In this document: piece by piece, positions 1-11,959 of the stretch | Layout: the number at the start of each line of letters is the position of its first letter | Position numbering within the stretch: the first letter of the stretch is position 1 | NCBI RefSeq assembly: GCF_013388295.1 | Contig: NZ_CP058235.1 | Span: forward strand, 310,001-374,000 | Length of the DNA stretch: 64,000 nucleotides | Direction of reading: 5' to 3' | From: Bartonella alsatica | Lineage (GTDB): Bacteria > Pseudomonadota > Alphaproteobacteria > Rhizobiales > Rhizobiaceae | Translations under genes and position numbers: made by a program | The notes under the pieces: model-generated | Database searches by the model: none | What the model saw: the letters and a program-made list of their open reading frames with translations, nothing else | What the model was told of the DNA's origin: nothing

Positions 1-1857
1 TTAAAACAGCTTATTCAAGCTAAAGGCTTGGATGATAAACGTTGGCCCGCACGAAACCTTGCCGTAATAATTGATTCTTGGAAAAATCAAGGACTTTCAC
101 CACAACACATTTCAGAAAGCGATGCCCATTCCTTTGGAAATGGCATGGGACGTGAACTTTATCGTAGCTATCAGGATAGATTAAAAAGCCTTAACGCCTG
201 CGATTTCGGTGATCTGCTACTGCATTCTATCTCTATCTTTCAACATAATCCAGATATTCTTCAAGAATATCATTCCAAATTTCTCTATATTCTTGTAGAT
301 GAATATCAAGATACGAATACAGCACAATATCTTTGGCTTCGCCTTTTGGCACAACAGTCTAAAGGGAAAGATATTAACATTTGTTGTGTTGGTGACGACG
401 ACCAGTCTATTTACGGGTGGCGAGGTGCTAAAGTTGACAATATATTGCGCTTTGAAAAAGATTTTCCTCCTGCAAAAATTATTCGTTTAGAACGCAATTA
501 TCGTTCAACATCACACATTCTCAAAACTGCTTCTCACCTCATTTCTCACAACCAAGGAAGACTTGGAAAGATACTTTTCTCTGATCAAATAAATACCGAA
601 GAAGAAAAAGTAAAAATTCATACAGCGTGGGATTCCGAAGAGGAAGCGCGCGCAATTGGAGAAGAAATTGAACGTGCACAACAAGCAGGTCATTCATTAA
701 ATCATATGGCTATATTGGTGCGTGCATCATTTCAAATGCGTGAATTTGAAGATTGTTTTGTAACACTTGGACTCAATTACCGTGTTATTGGCGGTCCACG
801 CTTTTATGAACGAATGGAAATACGTGATGCCATGGCTTATTTGCGCGTTGTTGTCCAACCAGCAGATGACCTAGCCTTTGAACGTATTATCAATACACCT
901 AAACGCGGCTTAGGAGATGCAACTCTACGCACCCTTTATGAGAGTGCACGTGCACGTGCTATTCCTCTCTTTTCTGCTGCTGCAGCAATAATTGAAACAG
1001 ATGAGTTAAAACCCAAAGCACGCAGTGCTTTGCGAAGTGTTATTGAAAACTTTCGCCGTTGGCAAAATATGCTGCAATGCACTCCCCATAAAGAACTTGC
1101 CGAAACAATTCTTGATGATTCAGGCTACACAGCTATGTGGTTAGAAGATCGTTCACCTGAAGCAGCAACACGATTAGAAAATCTTAAAGAAATGATCCGT
1201 TCTATGGAGCAATTTGAAAGCCTTAACAGCTTTCTAGAACATGTTGCACTGATTATGGATGCTGAAAGCAACGAAAACACTGATGCAATCAATATTATGA
1301 CTCTTCATTCAGCCAAAGGGCTTGAATTTGAAACAGTTTTTCTTCCTGGTTGGGAAGAAGGTCTCTTTCCTCACCAACGCTCATTGGATGAAGGAGGTCG
1401 TTTAGGATTAGAGGAAGAACGTCGACTAGCTTATGTAGGACTGACAAGAGCAAAAAAATATTTACATATATGGTTTGTATCCAATCGAAAAATTCACGGA
1501 CTTTGGCAATCTGCACTTCCTTCTCGTTTTTTGGATGAATTACCAGAAGAGCATGTAGAAGCTATAGAAATGCGAACATCTTACGGTGGTTATGGAAAGT
1601 CTTCCTTGAAACCTCACAATCCCTTTTATAATGATTATGCTACACCAGAACAAAAACGTGCACAAAAAAGTATTAAAGAAAAAATCATAACCCAATCACT
1701 CTCTGAAACAACCCAAGATTTTTCAATTAATGATCGGATCTTTCATATAAAATTCGGTTATGGTCAGATCACAGAGATAGATAATCATAAATTAACTATT
1801 ATGTTTGAGAAAGCTGGAGAAAAGCGAGTCCTTGATAATTTTGTAAGCAAAGTTTAA
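1..1857 (+). CDS. uvrD: UvrD/PcrA-type DNA helicase II, 3' part of gene
   Basis: ATP-dependent 3'-5' superfamily 1 helicase used in nucleotide excision and mismatch repair. The frame is open from base 1, so the gene starts upstream of the window; the Walker A region is missing for that reason, not through truncation. Visible motifs are the Walker B stretch DEYQDTNTAQ, motif III GDDDQSIYGWRG, the motif IV core RNYRS, LHSAKGLEFE (motif V region) and the motif VI stretch YVGLTRAK. The last 60 or so residues (near INDRIFHIKFGYGQITEID) resemble the small beta-barrel tail common in PcrA/UvrD proteins. It converges on the acetyltransferase gene with a 60-base gap and no clear terminator. Rep is an alternative name but is less likely given the tail. 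Family assignment is firm. Confidence 0.93.
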   Translation, partial: LKQLIQAKGLDDKRWPARNLAVIIDSWKNQGLSPQHISESDAHSFGNGMGRELYRSYQDRLKSLNACDFGDLLLHSISIFQHNPDILQEYHSKFLYILVDEYQDTNTAQYLWLRLLAQQSKGKDINICCVGDDDQSIYGWRGAKVDNILRFEKDFPPAKIIRLERNYRSTSHILKTASHLISHNQGRLGKILFSDQINTEEEKVKIHTAWDSEEEARAIGEEIERAQQAGHSLNHMAILVRASFQMREFEDCFVTLGLNYRVIGGPRFYERMEIRDAMAYLRVVVQPADDLAFERIINTPKRGLGDATLRTLYESARARAIPLFSAAAAIIETDELKPKARSALRSVIENFRRWQNMLQCTPHKELAETILDDSGYTAMWLEDRSPEAATRLENLKEMIRSMEQFESLNSFLEHVALIMDAESNENTDAINIMTLHSAKGLEFETVFLPGWEEGLFPHQRSLDEGGRLGLEEERRLAYVGLTRAKKYLHIWFVSNRKIHGLWQSALPSRFLDELPEEHVEAIEMRTSYGGYGKSSLKPHNPFYNDYATPEQKRAQKSIKEKIITQSLSETTQDFSINDRIFHIKFGYGQITEIDNHKLTIMFEKAGEKRVLDNFVSKV

Positions 1858-1918
1858 CAGAAGTCACATGAAAACACCTTTTTACTCCTAAGAATTATTT
1901 TCCATTTTATTTTAAATG

Positions 1919-2470
1919 TTATTTCCATTTGTAAATAAAAGCTTCGATTGACAAATTTTGCATATCAGGTAGTGCATTATGAATTTTATCAAGCGGCCAA
2001 TTCCACCACACCATCTCCAAAAGTGTCTGAATCACTTTATCAGAAAAACGCATCCGCAATTGCTTAGCAGGAACACCAGCGACGATCGTATAAGGCATAA
2101 CATCTTTCGTTACAACAATGCTCGCACCAATAATTGCACCATGTCCAACTGTCACTCCAGGCAGAATAACCGCACCATGTCCAATCCATACATCATGCCC
2201 AATGGTAACACGTTTTGTACGACATCTTTTGCGAAAAGAACTATCTGACTCCATATAGCGGAAATATTGGTTAGGACGATATGTTATTTTATGTGTTGAA
2301 ATACGTTCTATGGGATGTTCTAACACACTCAAAGACACATGAGATGCAATAGAACAAAATCGCCCAATATCGCTATAAATAGCCTCACAGTTATGCTGAA
2401 AATAAGAAAAATCCCCAATTGTTACATCACACAAAATCACTCGTTCTTTAATTTCTACATAGCTTCCCAA
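1919..2470 (-). CDS. Hexapeptide-repeat (XAT/CatB-like) acetyltransferase, 5' end probably frameshifted
   Basis: Left-handed beta-helix acetyltransferase of the xenobiotic/CatB or phosphonate-cluster (DapH-like) type, expected to move acetyl from acetyl-CoA to a small molecule; the substrate is unknown. Hexapeptide repeats are visible at VTIGHDVWIGHGAVILPGVTVGHGAIIGA, shown here only as a location, with the C-terminal signature IVAGVPAKQLR. The only start in this frame is TTG at 2470, yet sequence upstream in the same frame still reads like the family N-terminus (CEPRINPAAQLYDCKLGSY) back to a stop just before 2534. A good ATG (2537) with a purine-rich ribosome site sits one frame off. One extra base near 2525-2535 would explain this. 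The gene may be a pseudogene or make a shortened protein. Confidence 0.7.
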   Translation of the reverse strand: MGSYVEIKERVILCDVTIGDFSYFQHNCEAIYSDIGRFCSIASHVSLSVLEHPIERISTHKITYRPNQYFRYMESDSSFRKRCRTKRVTIGHDVWIGHGAVILPGVTVGHGAIIGASIVVTKDVMPYTIVAGVPAKQLRMRFSDKVIQTLLEMVWWNWPLDKIHNALPDMQNLSIEAFIYKWK

Positions 2471-2672
2471 TTTACAATCATATAATTGTGCAGCTGGATT
2501 AATACGAGGTTCGCAAGCACGAAATTTGTGTACTCATTCTCTTTCACCTAATTATTTTTCCACAAAAACAGAAAAGTATACCACAAAATGAATAAAATCA
2601 ATCATGAAACAGAGATTGCAAAGCCAACTAGCCGGTGTTACAATTTTCCGATCTATCTAAGAAAGTTAAATT

Positions 2673-3254
2673 ATGAAAAATGTAACACGCATATTGGGGC
2701 TAACGATCATATTTCTTGTAGGCATTTTTATTTATGACACATTAAAAAATAAGCCTTTAGGTGAGAATTTTATACTCACTGATTCTAATGGCAAAACTAT
2801 CACTGAAGCGGATATTCGAAGCAAGCCTTCAGTAATTTTTTTCGGCTTTACCATGTGTCCTGAAAGCTGTCCTACCACACTGATCAATCTTGATCGATGG
2901 CTTACAGCACTCGGCCCAAATGCCGATAAATTAGGAATATGGTTTGTCACCGTTGATCCTGAACGTGACACACCCGAAATACTCCATGATTATCTCAGTA
3001 ATTTTAACAATCAAATTATCGGTATCAGTGGAGATCCTGAAAAAGTTCATAAAATGGTAAACTCCTTTAACATCGTTGCTGAAAAAGTACCAGGAAGAGA
3101 TGGAAACTACACTTATAATCACACAGCAGCAATTTTTTTACTAAAAAAAGGCGGCAAACTATCCGGTGTTATTCCTTATGAAACAAACGAGATCGACACT
3201 GAGTTAAGAGACAATATCGCCATTGAACGGCTAAAAAAACTCATCTTGGACTAA
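2673..3254 (+). CDS. SCO1/SenC family copper chaperone
   Basis: Thioredoxin-fold, membrane-anchored periplasmic protein that delivers copper to the CuA site of cytochrome c oxidase or keeps its cysteines reduced. The copper ligands expected for the family are present: C62-x3-C66 in MCPESCPTT and H150 in YTYNHTAA. A single N-terminal hydrophobic segment (about residues 5-22) anchors it with the domain outside. Length, 193 residues, is normal for the family. The start ATG follows AAGAAAG. prmA begins 29 bases downstream and pepP soon after, so the three probably form one transcript, though no functional link between them is evident. Confidence 0.92.
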   Translation: MKNVTRILGLTIIFLVGIFIYDTLKNKPLGENFILTDSNGKTITEADIRSKPSVIFFGFTMCPESCPTTLINLDRWLTALGPNADKLGIWFVTVDPERDTPEILHDYLSNFNNQIIGISGDPEKVHKMVNSFNIVAEKVPGRDGNYTYNHTAAIFLLKKGGKLSGVIPYETNEIDTELRDNIAIERLKKLILD

Positions 3255-3283
3255 ATAAAAAGCTAGCTAAAAGAAAGAACAGA

Positions 3284-4153
3284 ATGTCACAGCAAATTCG
3301 TCTGTATTATAATGCCTTTAAAAACGAAGCAGAACAGTTTTATACTCTTATGGAAACAACTTTTGATGAAGAAGGATATCCTCTTGCTCTTGTTGAGATA
3401 AACGAAAAAAATTCCTTGTATGAACTTTCACTTTATATAGATAAAGAAAATCAGGAGGATGTTTCAGAACGTTTTGCAAAAATCCTTTCTATAGATCCTG
3501 ATAAAATTAATTGTGAAATTTTACCAAATATTGATTGGGTTAAACATAGCCTTAAAGGACTTACACCTGTACGTTCTGGTCCTTTTTTATTACATGGAAG
3601 CCATAATAGAGGTGATATTCCACCCAATGTTTTACCTATTGAAATTGAAGCTAATCAAGCTTTTGGAACAGGCCACCATGGAACAACAGCTGGTTGTTTG
3701 GAAATGATTGCCAAAGTAATGCAAAATGAAAATCCCCAAAATGCTTTTGATCTTGGTACCGGCAGTGGAGTATTAGCCATTGGCATAGCAATGCTCAAAC
3801 CCATTTCTATACTTGCGTCTGATATTGATCCAATTGCAACCAAAGTTGCACAACACAATATCGAACTTAATGGTGTAAAAAAATATGTTACAGCTATTAC
3901 AGCAACAGGTTTTACCCATGATGAAATCGCTTCACGTGCTCCTTTTGATCTCATCATTGCCAATGTTCTTGCCAATCCGCTCATTGAACTTGCACAAGAA
4001 ATGGTACAAGCACTCCAAAAAGGTGGATCACTTATATTATCTGGAATTCTTGAAGAACAACACACTCACGTACTGGAGGCTTATGTAAAGCAGGGTCTCA
4101 AACATATTGAAACATATCACCGTCAAGGATGGGTTACGATACATCTTAAATAA
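3284..4153 (+). CDS. prmA: Ribosomal protein L11 methyltransferase
   Basis: SAM-dependent methyltransferase that trimethylates lysines and the N-terminus of ribosomal protein L11. The Rossmann-fold SAM site is seen as DLGTGSGVLAIGIA, with the acidic SAM-binding residue in the following strand (ASDIDP). The PrmA-typical stretch AFGTGHHGTT precedes it, and IANVLANPL (motif IV, normally N/D-x-x-PL) follows. The protein has 289 residues, a usual length. It sits between the SCO-like gene and pepP in a short forward run, with pepP starting 18 bases after its stop. L11 methylation is generally dispensable in bacteria studied. Confidence 0.93.
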   Translation: MSQQIRLYYNAFKNEAEQFYTLMETTFDEEGYPLALVEINEKNSLYELSLYIDKENQEDVSERFAKILSIDPDKINCEILPNIDWVKHSLKGLTPVRSGPFLLHGSHNRGDIPPNVLPIEIEANQAFGTGHHGTTAGCLEMIAKVMQNENPQNAFDLGTGSGVLAIGIAMLKPISILASDIDPIATKVAQHNIELNGVKKYVTAITATGFTHDEIASRAPFDLIIANVLANPLIELAQEMVQALQKGGSLILSGILEEQHTHVLEAYVKQGLKHIETYHRQGWVTIHLK

Positions 4154-4171
4154 ATTGAAAAGGACGTTGTT

Positions 4172-5998
4172 ATGTATCAATCCTTTGAGGCAACAACAAA
4201 TCCAACCTATGCTGTAGAACGCATTTCCTCTCTTCGTAAAAAACTCGATCACCTAAGACTAGATGGCTTTCTTGTTCCACGTGCTGATGAACATCAAGGA
4301 GAGTATATTCCCCCGAATGCTCAACGTCTTAGCTGGCTCACTGGCTTCACTGGATCATCGGGTATTGCACTCATTTTAAAAAATAAAGCTATTATATTTA
4401 CAGATGGACGCTATAAACTTCAAGTTCGCCAACAAACTGATCCTTATATTTTTGATTACGAAGATCTCATAACTTGCCCACCCTCACAATGGCTTGAAAA
4501 AAATGGGAAAAAACTTTCTATTGGCTTTGATCCATGGCTTCATACTATCACTGCTATAGATATATTGAAAAAAACATTAGAAATAAAAATAGGTGGAAAA
4601 CTTATAGCGGTTCAACAAAATCCTATTGATCTTATTTGGCATGATCAACCGAAACCCCCTCAATCTGCCTTATCGATTCATCCTCTCAAATATGCAGGAT
4701 GCAACCCTGATGAAAAGCTGACCTTGATTCACCAAAATATCAAGCAAGCCAATGCAGATGCTTTTATTTTTACAGACCCTTCCTCTATTGCATGGATATT
4801 CAATATACGTGGGAATGATGTTCCCAACACTCCTTTTACCCTTTGTTTTGCTCTTACCCCCATCAAAGAAACACCCGCATTATTTATTAACAGCGAAAAA
4901 TTGGGTCTAGAACAGAAAGAATATCTGGAACATTATGCAAAGTTATATGAACCTGAGCAGTTTATCCCAAAGATCAGAGATTACATCCGAAAAGGAATGA
5001 TTTTTGCCTTAGATCCACAGTTAACATGCGAAAAATTACGCATTGTTATTGAAGAAGATAGAAAATCTTTCATCACACTTACCAACCCTGTTGCTCTACC
5101 GCGTGCTATTAAAAATAGCACAGAACTAGACGGTGCACGTAAAGCACATCTGTGCGATGGCGTAGCACTTACCCGGTTTTTTTCTTGGTTAGATACACAA
5201 ATACCAGGCACAATAAGTGAAATTACTTCTGCCCAAAAATTAGAAGAATTTCGTATAAAGACAGCAAAAGAAATGGGAGAAAAACTTGAAGATCTGTCTT
5301 TTGACACAATCTCAGCAGCAGGCGCAAATGGCGCAATTGTTCATTATAGGGTAACCACTGAAACAAATAAACTTCTGAATGCAGGTGAACTTTATCTTGT
5401 TGATTCAGGTGGACAATATCGTAATGGCACCACAGATGTCACACGCACAGTGGCAATTGGAAATATTGGAGAGGAAGAAAAACGCTGTTTTACTCTTGTT
5501 CTCAAAGGTGTAATTGCTCTTTCAACTGCACGATTTCCCAAAGGCACACGCGGACAAGACATTGATATTCTAGCACGCATTGCATTATGGAAGGCTGGCT
5601 TTGACTATGCCCATGGTACTGGTCATGGTGTTGGATCTTATCTCTCTGTTCATGAAGGACCACAAAATCTTTCACGCAATGGTAGCCAAGAACTGATTCC
5701 TGGAATGATTATTTCTAATGAACCTGGATATTACCGTGAAAGAGCTTTTGGCATTCGTATTGAAAATTTACTCATTGTAAGACCAGCACAAAAAATTAAT
5801 GGTGGAGATATAGAAATGCTTTCGTTTGAAACACTTACAAATTGTCCCATTGATCGAAGATTAATTCTACCAGAGCTTTTAACACTACCAGAACGACAAT
5901 GGCTAAATGATTACCATGCACGTGTTTATCAGATTAATGCACCTTACTTAAATGAAGAAGATAAAAAATGGGCAAAAGAAGCAACAAGGCCTCTTTAA
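4172..5998 (+). CDS. pepP: Xaa-Pro aminopeptidase (aminopeptidase P, M24B)
   Basis: Metallopeptidase removing an N-terminal residue that precedes proline. At 608 residues it is the long form: two creatinase-like N-terminal domains (about 1-310), then the pita-bread catalytic domain. Metal ligands of the M24 family can be read in order: two Asp in VDSGGQYRNGTTDVTRT, His in AHGTGHGVGSYLSVHEG, Glu in SNEPGYYRE and Glu in GIRIENLL. A short C-terminal extension follows, as in eukaryote-like APP proteins. The start has a good ribosome site (AAAGGAC) 8 bases upstream. It is the last gene of the SCO-prmA-pepP run, followed by about 950 bases without a gene. Confidence 0.93.
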   Translation: MYQSFEATTNPTYAVERISSLRKKLDHLRLDGFLVPRADEHQGEYIPPNAQRLSWLTGFTGSSGIALILKNKAIIFTDGRYKLQVRQQTDPYIFDYEDLITCPPSQWLEKNGKKLSIGFDPWLHTITAIDILKKTLEIKIGGKLIAVQQNPIDLIWHDQPKPPQSALSIHPLKYAGCNPDEKLTLIHQNIKQANADAFIFTDPSSIAWIFNIRGNDVPNTPFTLCFALTPIKETPALFINSEKLGLEQKEYLEHYAKLYEPEQFIPKIRDYIRKGMIFALDPQLTCEKLRIVIEEDRKSFITLTNPVALPRAIKNSTELDGARKAHLCDGVALTRFFSWLDTQIPGTISEITSAQKLEEFRIKTAKEMGEKLEDLSFDTISAAGANGAIVHYRVTTETNKLLNAGELYLVDSGGQYRNGTTDVTRTVAIGNIGEEEKRCFTLVLKGVIALSTARFPKGTRGQDIDILARIALWKAGFDYAHGTGHGVGSYLSVHEGPQNLSRNGSQELIPGMIISNEPGYYRERAFGIRIENLLIVRPAQKINGGDIEMLSFETLTNCPIDRRLILPELLTLPERQWLNDYHARVYQINAPYLNEEDKKWAKEATRPL

Positions 5999-6946
5999 AT
6001 GAAGAAGCACAATATCTTCTACTCTTCTTACAAAACAACGCACTTTCTCTTTTTAAGAAAAAATGTACATTTTCCATCAGAAAATACACAGAATATTTCT
6101 ACAAAATAACTTCTAGTATGATAAACGCTAGCCCAAGTGGAAAATGATAATGCTTATTTTGCTACTTTATCCTCCACCATCTCCAAACGATTATATTCCC
6201 TTATTCTGCTATAATAGAAACTTTCATTATAATTCTTAGCATAATCTCCATTATATCATATTTATTACAATCAGTTTATTATGGTATCCTGGATTTGAAT
6301 TTCTGCATATAGATTCACAATTTTCACCTTTTCAGTTCGCTTCAAAGTGATAATCTATATTTTTTCTGATAATAGAATTTATATATTCTTCGTAATAGCC
6401 GATAAAGTACAATATTAGGTTCAATGTTAATCGTTTTTAACACTTAATAAATATTTAAAGTACATGGTAGGTTGTTGGTGCCCAAAAAATAAACTTTGTT
6501 AAACCTTTTTTCGTATACTATTATCAATAGCACATATACGAAATCATTTTCAATAAAAGGAATCTATCAAAAAAAACTTCTAACAAGGCTTCGTTGATAG
6601 TCTTCTACTCTATTACTTCTTTAAATTTTAAAGATGTAAATAATATATCCATTTTTTCGCAATAAAGTGGAAGCAATTTAATTACATTTGTGATGAGTTT
6701 TCTTCTTTATCGACAGCAGAAAAAAGTCCCTCAAAATTAAAAAACTAAATATTAAAACAGAATCTTTCTCTTTAGCAACAAAAGCAAAAATCCTTTCATT
6801 ATATCAGCATTCTAAAGAACAATATTTTACGACACTAAAGATAATTATAAGATTTCATAGGGTTATATATAACTCTTAATATCAATAAATCGTACCTAAT
6901 GAAGAACAGCAAATAGGTAAATTCGTCATACTTGAAAAAATCTTCC
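5999..6946. other. Intergenic region, about 950 bases, no gene seen
   Basis: Lies between the converging ends of pepP and ligA. It is strongly AT-rich, with stops in all frames and no RNA gene I can recognise. Its only clear structure is an inverted repeat at 6509-6543, listed separately. No poly-T terminator was found for either neighbour. Confidence 0.6.
6509..6543. repeat. 9-bp perfect inverted repeat
   Basis: TTTCGTATA (6509-6517) and TATACGAAA (6535-6543) are exact reverse complements around a 17-base spacer. The spacing would suit a two-turn protein-binding site or a large-loop hairpin. There is no gene start nearby on either strand and no U-tract, so its role is unknown. Confidence 0.5.
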
Positions 6947-9121
<2,175 letters not shown>

Positions 9122-9181
9122 TTATGGACTATAGCCATAAGAATCTTAACTTTTATTACAAATAGAATCCAAATGAATAAT

Positions 9182-9200
9182 GCCTATCTGTAAGATAAGC
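9182..9200 (-). terminator. Possible hairpin after recN
   Basis: On the reverse strand an 8-bp stem (GCUUAUCU/AGAUAGGC, one G-U pair) closes a 3-base loop, about 30 bases past the recN stop. It is not followed by a clear U-tract, so it may be a weak or Rho-assisted terminator or just an RNA end. Confidence 0.3.
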
Positions 9201-9228
9201 GATATTTTTATCGTTTAATCAATTATCT

Positions 9229-10890
9229 TTATACGAGAAGCTTTTGAGCAGCGGCACGCGCCTCTTCAGTAATCTGTTCTCCTGCTAACATGCGAGCAAT
9301 TTCTTCTGCACGCTCATGTTCTTCCATTTTATGAATAGCAGTAACAAAGCAGCTTTTATCATTACTCTCAACCTTTGAAATAAGAAAATGACTGTGCGCT
9401 TTCGATGCTACCTGCGGTGCATGTGTAATAGCAAAAACCTGAACCCTTTCCGACAAATGCCGCAACCGTTTTCCAATGGCAGCTGCAATAGCTCCACCAA
9501 CCCCTGTATCAATTTCATCAAAAATCAGTGTGGGAGCTGATCCACGATCAGACAAAACAACCTTTAATGCCAATAAAAAACGAGATAACTCTCCACCCGA
9601 AGCAACACTCAACATTGGCCCAGCGTGTGTTCCAGGATTTGTCCGAACCCAATATTCAATGCGGTCTATCCCTTCCGCACCTCGTCTTTCAACATCAGTT
9701 TGTATTTCAACGATAAATTCTGCTTTTTCCAATTTCAATGCTGGTAACTCAGCCATAACGCTTTCAGACAACTTCTTTGCTGCTTCTCGACGCTTTATTG
9801 ATAACGCTTGCGCTAATGTATCATAATTTCTCTGTGCTTGCTCTGCCTCATTTTCAAAACGTGTTAGTGTGCTCTGAGCCTCCTCAAAATCAGAAAGTTT
9901 AGCACCCATTTTATCGTATAACTGAACCAATTCATCTGCAGGAACATTGTATTTACGAGCAAAACCACGAAGAGCAAAAAGGCGTTCTTCGATCCGTTCC
10001 AATTCACAGGTATCAAAATCCAATGCTTGCATTGCCATCTCAATTCCTTCTTGCGCTGTTGCAAGTGCATACAATGCATCATCAATAGATTTCACCACAG
10101 GGGCAATAAGTTCTTGCACTTCAGGAATTTTTCTCTCTAAACGCCTTACCAAATTGGAAAGGATCGGAATTGGCGACTTTTGACCATTTAAAAGATCATC
10201 AGCTTCTTTAATATCTACCGCTATTTTTTCTAATCTAAGCATATCTGCACGACGAAGAGAAAGAGCCTCTTCTTCACCAACCTGAAAATCAAGCTTTTCA
10301 AGCTCTTCCACACATGCACGAAGATAATCAGCCTCACACACAGCATTTTCTACTTTTATACGCTGTTGTTGTAGACGCTCTTCAAATTCACGCCATATCT
10401 GATAGCACTGACGTAAATTCTCCGTTTCATCCTCAAACCCCCCAAAGGCATCTAATAACTGGCGATGTGTTGCAACATCAACAAGTGCACGATCATCATG
10501 CTGCCCGTGGATTTCAACCAACATCCGACCAACACTACGCATCAATGCAACACTAGCTACCTGATCATTGATAAAAACACGGCTACGCCCATCACTTGAT
10601 TGCACGCGCCGTAAAATAATATCACCTTCATCATCGAAACCATTCTCACGGATAAGCTGACGCACAGGATGTGCAACAGGCACATCAAAAACAGCTGTCA
10701 CTTGCCCTTGCATAGCACCATGACGTACAAGCGAAGCATCACCCCGCCCACCAAGAGCCAATGATAAAGCATCAAGTAAAATAGACTTTCCAGCACCTGT
10801 TTCACCAGTTAAAACTGATAACCCTGCTGTAAAATGAACATCGAGCGTTTCGATCAAAACAATATTATGAATCGAAAGCTGTACCAGCAT
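9229..10890 (-). CDS. recN: DNA repair protein RecN
   Basis: SMC-like ATPase acting in double-strand-break repair. The Walker A site GETGAGKS lies at residues 29-36, an antiparallel coiled coil fills the centre (about 160-370), and the C-terminal half carries the ABC signature GGELSRF and the Walker B region LIFDEIDTGVGG. Length, 553 residues, is typical. It starts 6 bases after the bamD stop, so the two are almost surely co-transcribed; this bamD-recN-ligA order is common in alphaproteobacteria. Confidence 0.96.
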   Translation of the reverse strand: MLVQLSIHNIVLIETLDVHFTAGLSVLTGETGAGKSILLDALSLALGGRGDASLVRHGAMQGQVTAVFDVPVAHPVRQLIRENGFDDEGDIILRRVQSSDGRSRVFINDQVASVALMRSVGRMLVEIHGQHDDRALVDVATHRQLLDAFGGFEDETENLRQCYQIWREFEERLQQQRIKVENAVCEADYLRACVEELEKLDFQVGEEEALSLRRADMLRLEKIAVDIKEADDLLNGQKSPIPILSNLVRRLERKIPEVQELIAPVVKSIDDALYALATAQEGIEMAMQALDFDTCELERIEERLFALRGFARKYNVPADELVQLYDKMGAKLSDFEEAQSTLTRFENEAEQAQRNYDTLAQALSIKRREAAKKLSESVMAELPALKLEKAEFIVEIQTDVERRGAEGIDRIEYWVRTNPGTHAGPMLSVASGGELSRFLLALKVVLSDRGSAPTLIFDEIDTGVGGAIAAAIGKRLRHLSERVQVFAITHAPQVASKAHSHFLISKVESNDKSCFVTAIHKMEEHERAEEIARMLAGEQITEEARAAAQKLLV

Positions 10891-10896
10891 AAAAAA

Positions 10897-11790
10897 TCAA
10901 CGTACCTTATTCTTATCACCACTTAAAGCATGTGAGATCCAAGAAGATTTATGCTCCTGCGGTGATATGCTATTCTTTTTCAATAGATTATAAGAAAATT
11001 TATACCATTCACTTTTGGGATAATTACGTCCTAAAATAGCTGCTGCTGTCTGCGCTTCAGCTGTTAAGCCAAGAGCAAGATTAACTTCTGTCAAGCGAAA
11101 AAGTGCCTCTTCAATTTGATTTGTATCGGAATACTCTTCAACCACTGTACGAAATCTTCTACTCGCAGCAAGATAACGCCGTCCTTCTTCATAATAACGG
11201 CCAACTTGCATCTCTTTACCAGCCAACTGTTCTCTTCCAAAACGTATTTTATCTTTAGCATCTTTAACATATTCAGAATTTGGATAACGCTCCACGAGAA
11301 GCTGCATAGCAGCAATAGCACGTTTTGTATCACGTTGATCCCGCGTAACATCAGGAATCCGACGGAAAGAAGAAAGACCAATAATATAATAAGCATAAGC
11401 AGAATCATCTGCCCCTGGATAAAGAGTAATATAGCGCTGAGCCATATTAATTGAATCATCATATTTGCCAAGCCGATAATTTGTAAAAGCACCCATTACT
11501 AAAGATTTACGACCCCAATCCGTATAAGCATACTGCTTTTCAATCGTAAGAAATTTTTTCGATGCCTCTGCAAGCCGCCCATTATTAAGGTTAGCAAGTG
11601 CCTGATTATATAAAATATCTGGTGGATCCATTTTTAAAACATATGCAGATGGACCAAGGGTGTTTTTTTCTTCAAACAAACAACCCGCTAACATGCATGT
11701 GCTCCCCAAAAGCATCACCCCCAATATCTTGCGTACAATGTTAGATTTTCTATATGCCATATTTTCAATACATACACGAGATTTTGTCAT
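10897..11790 (-). CDS. bamD: Outer membrane assembly lipoprotein BamD (ComL)
   Basis: Essential lipoprotein of the Bam complex, which inserts beta-barrel proteins into the outer membrane. A lipobox LAGC ends a hydrophobic signal, so the mature protein would start at that Cys and sit on the inner face of the outer membrane. TPR-like helical repeats follow (DILYNQALANLNNGRL, YYIIGLSSF, ERYPNSEYVKDA). Length is 297 residues. ATG at 11790 has AGGA six bases upstream and is preferred; an internal ATG eleven codons later would give a more usual signal peptide but lacks a ribosome site. About 170 bases separate it from lpxC. Confidence 0.93.
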   Translation of the reverse strand: MTKSRVCIENMAYRKSNIVRKILGVMLLGSTCMLAGCLFEEKNTLGPSAYVLKMDPPDILYNQALANLNNGRLAEASKKFLTIEKQYAYTDWGRKSLVMGAFTNYRLGKYDDSINMAQRYITLYPGADDSAYAYYIIGLSSFRRIPDVTRDQRDTKRAIAAMQLLVERYPNSEYVKDAKDKIRFGREQLAGKEMQVGRYYEEGRRYLAASRRFRTVVEEYSDTNQIEEALFRLTEVNLALGLTAEAQTAAAILGRNYPKSEWYKFSYNLLKKNSISPQEHKSSWISHALSGDKNKVR

Positions 11791-11959
11791 AGTTCCTGTG
11801 GCCTCCAGAGAATATCACCTTGTAGCAAAAATTATTTATTAAAAGTTTTTATACCATATCACATTAAAATCCACTAACCAATTTAGTGATTTAAGATTAA
11901 TCATCCCCTTAAAAATCAAACAAACTCCTAAAAAATCTTTTCAATTTTTTTCATCCTAC

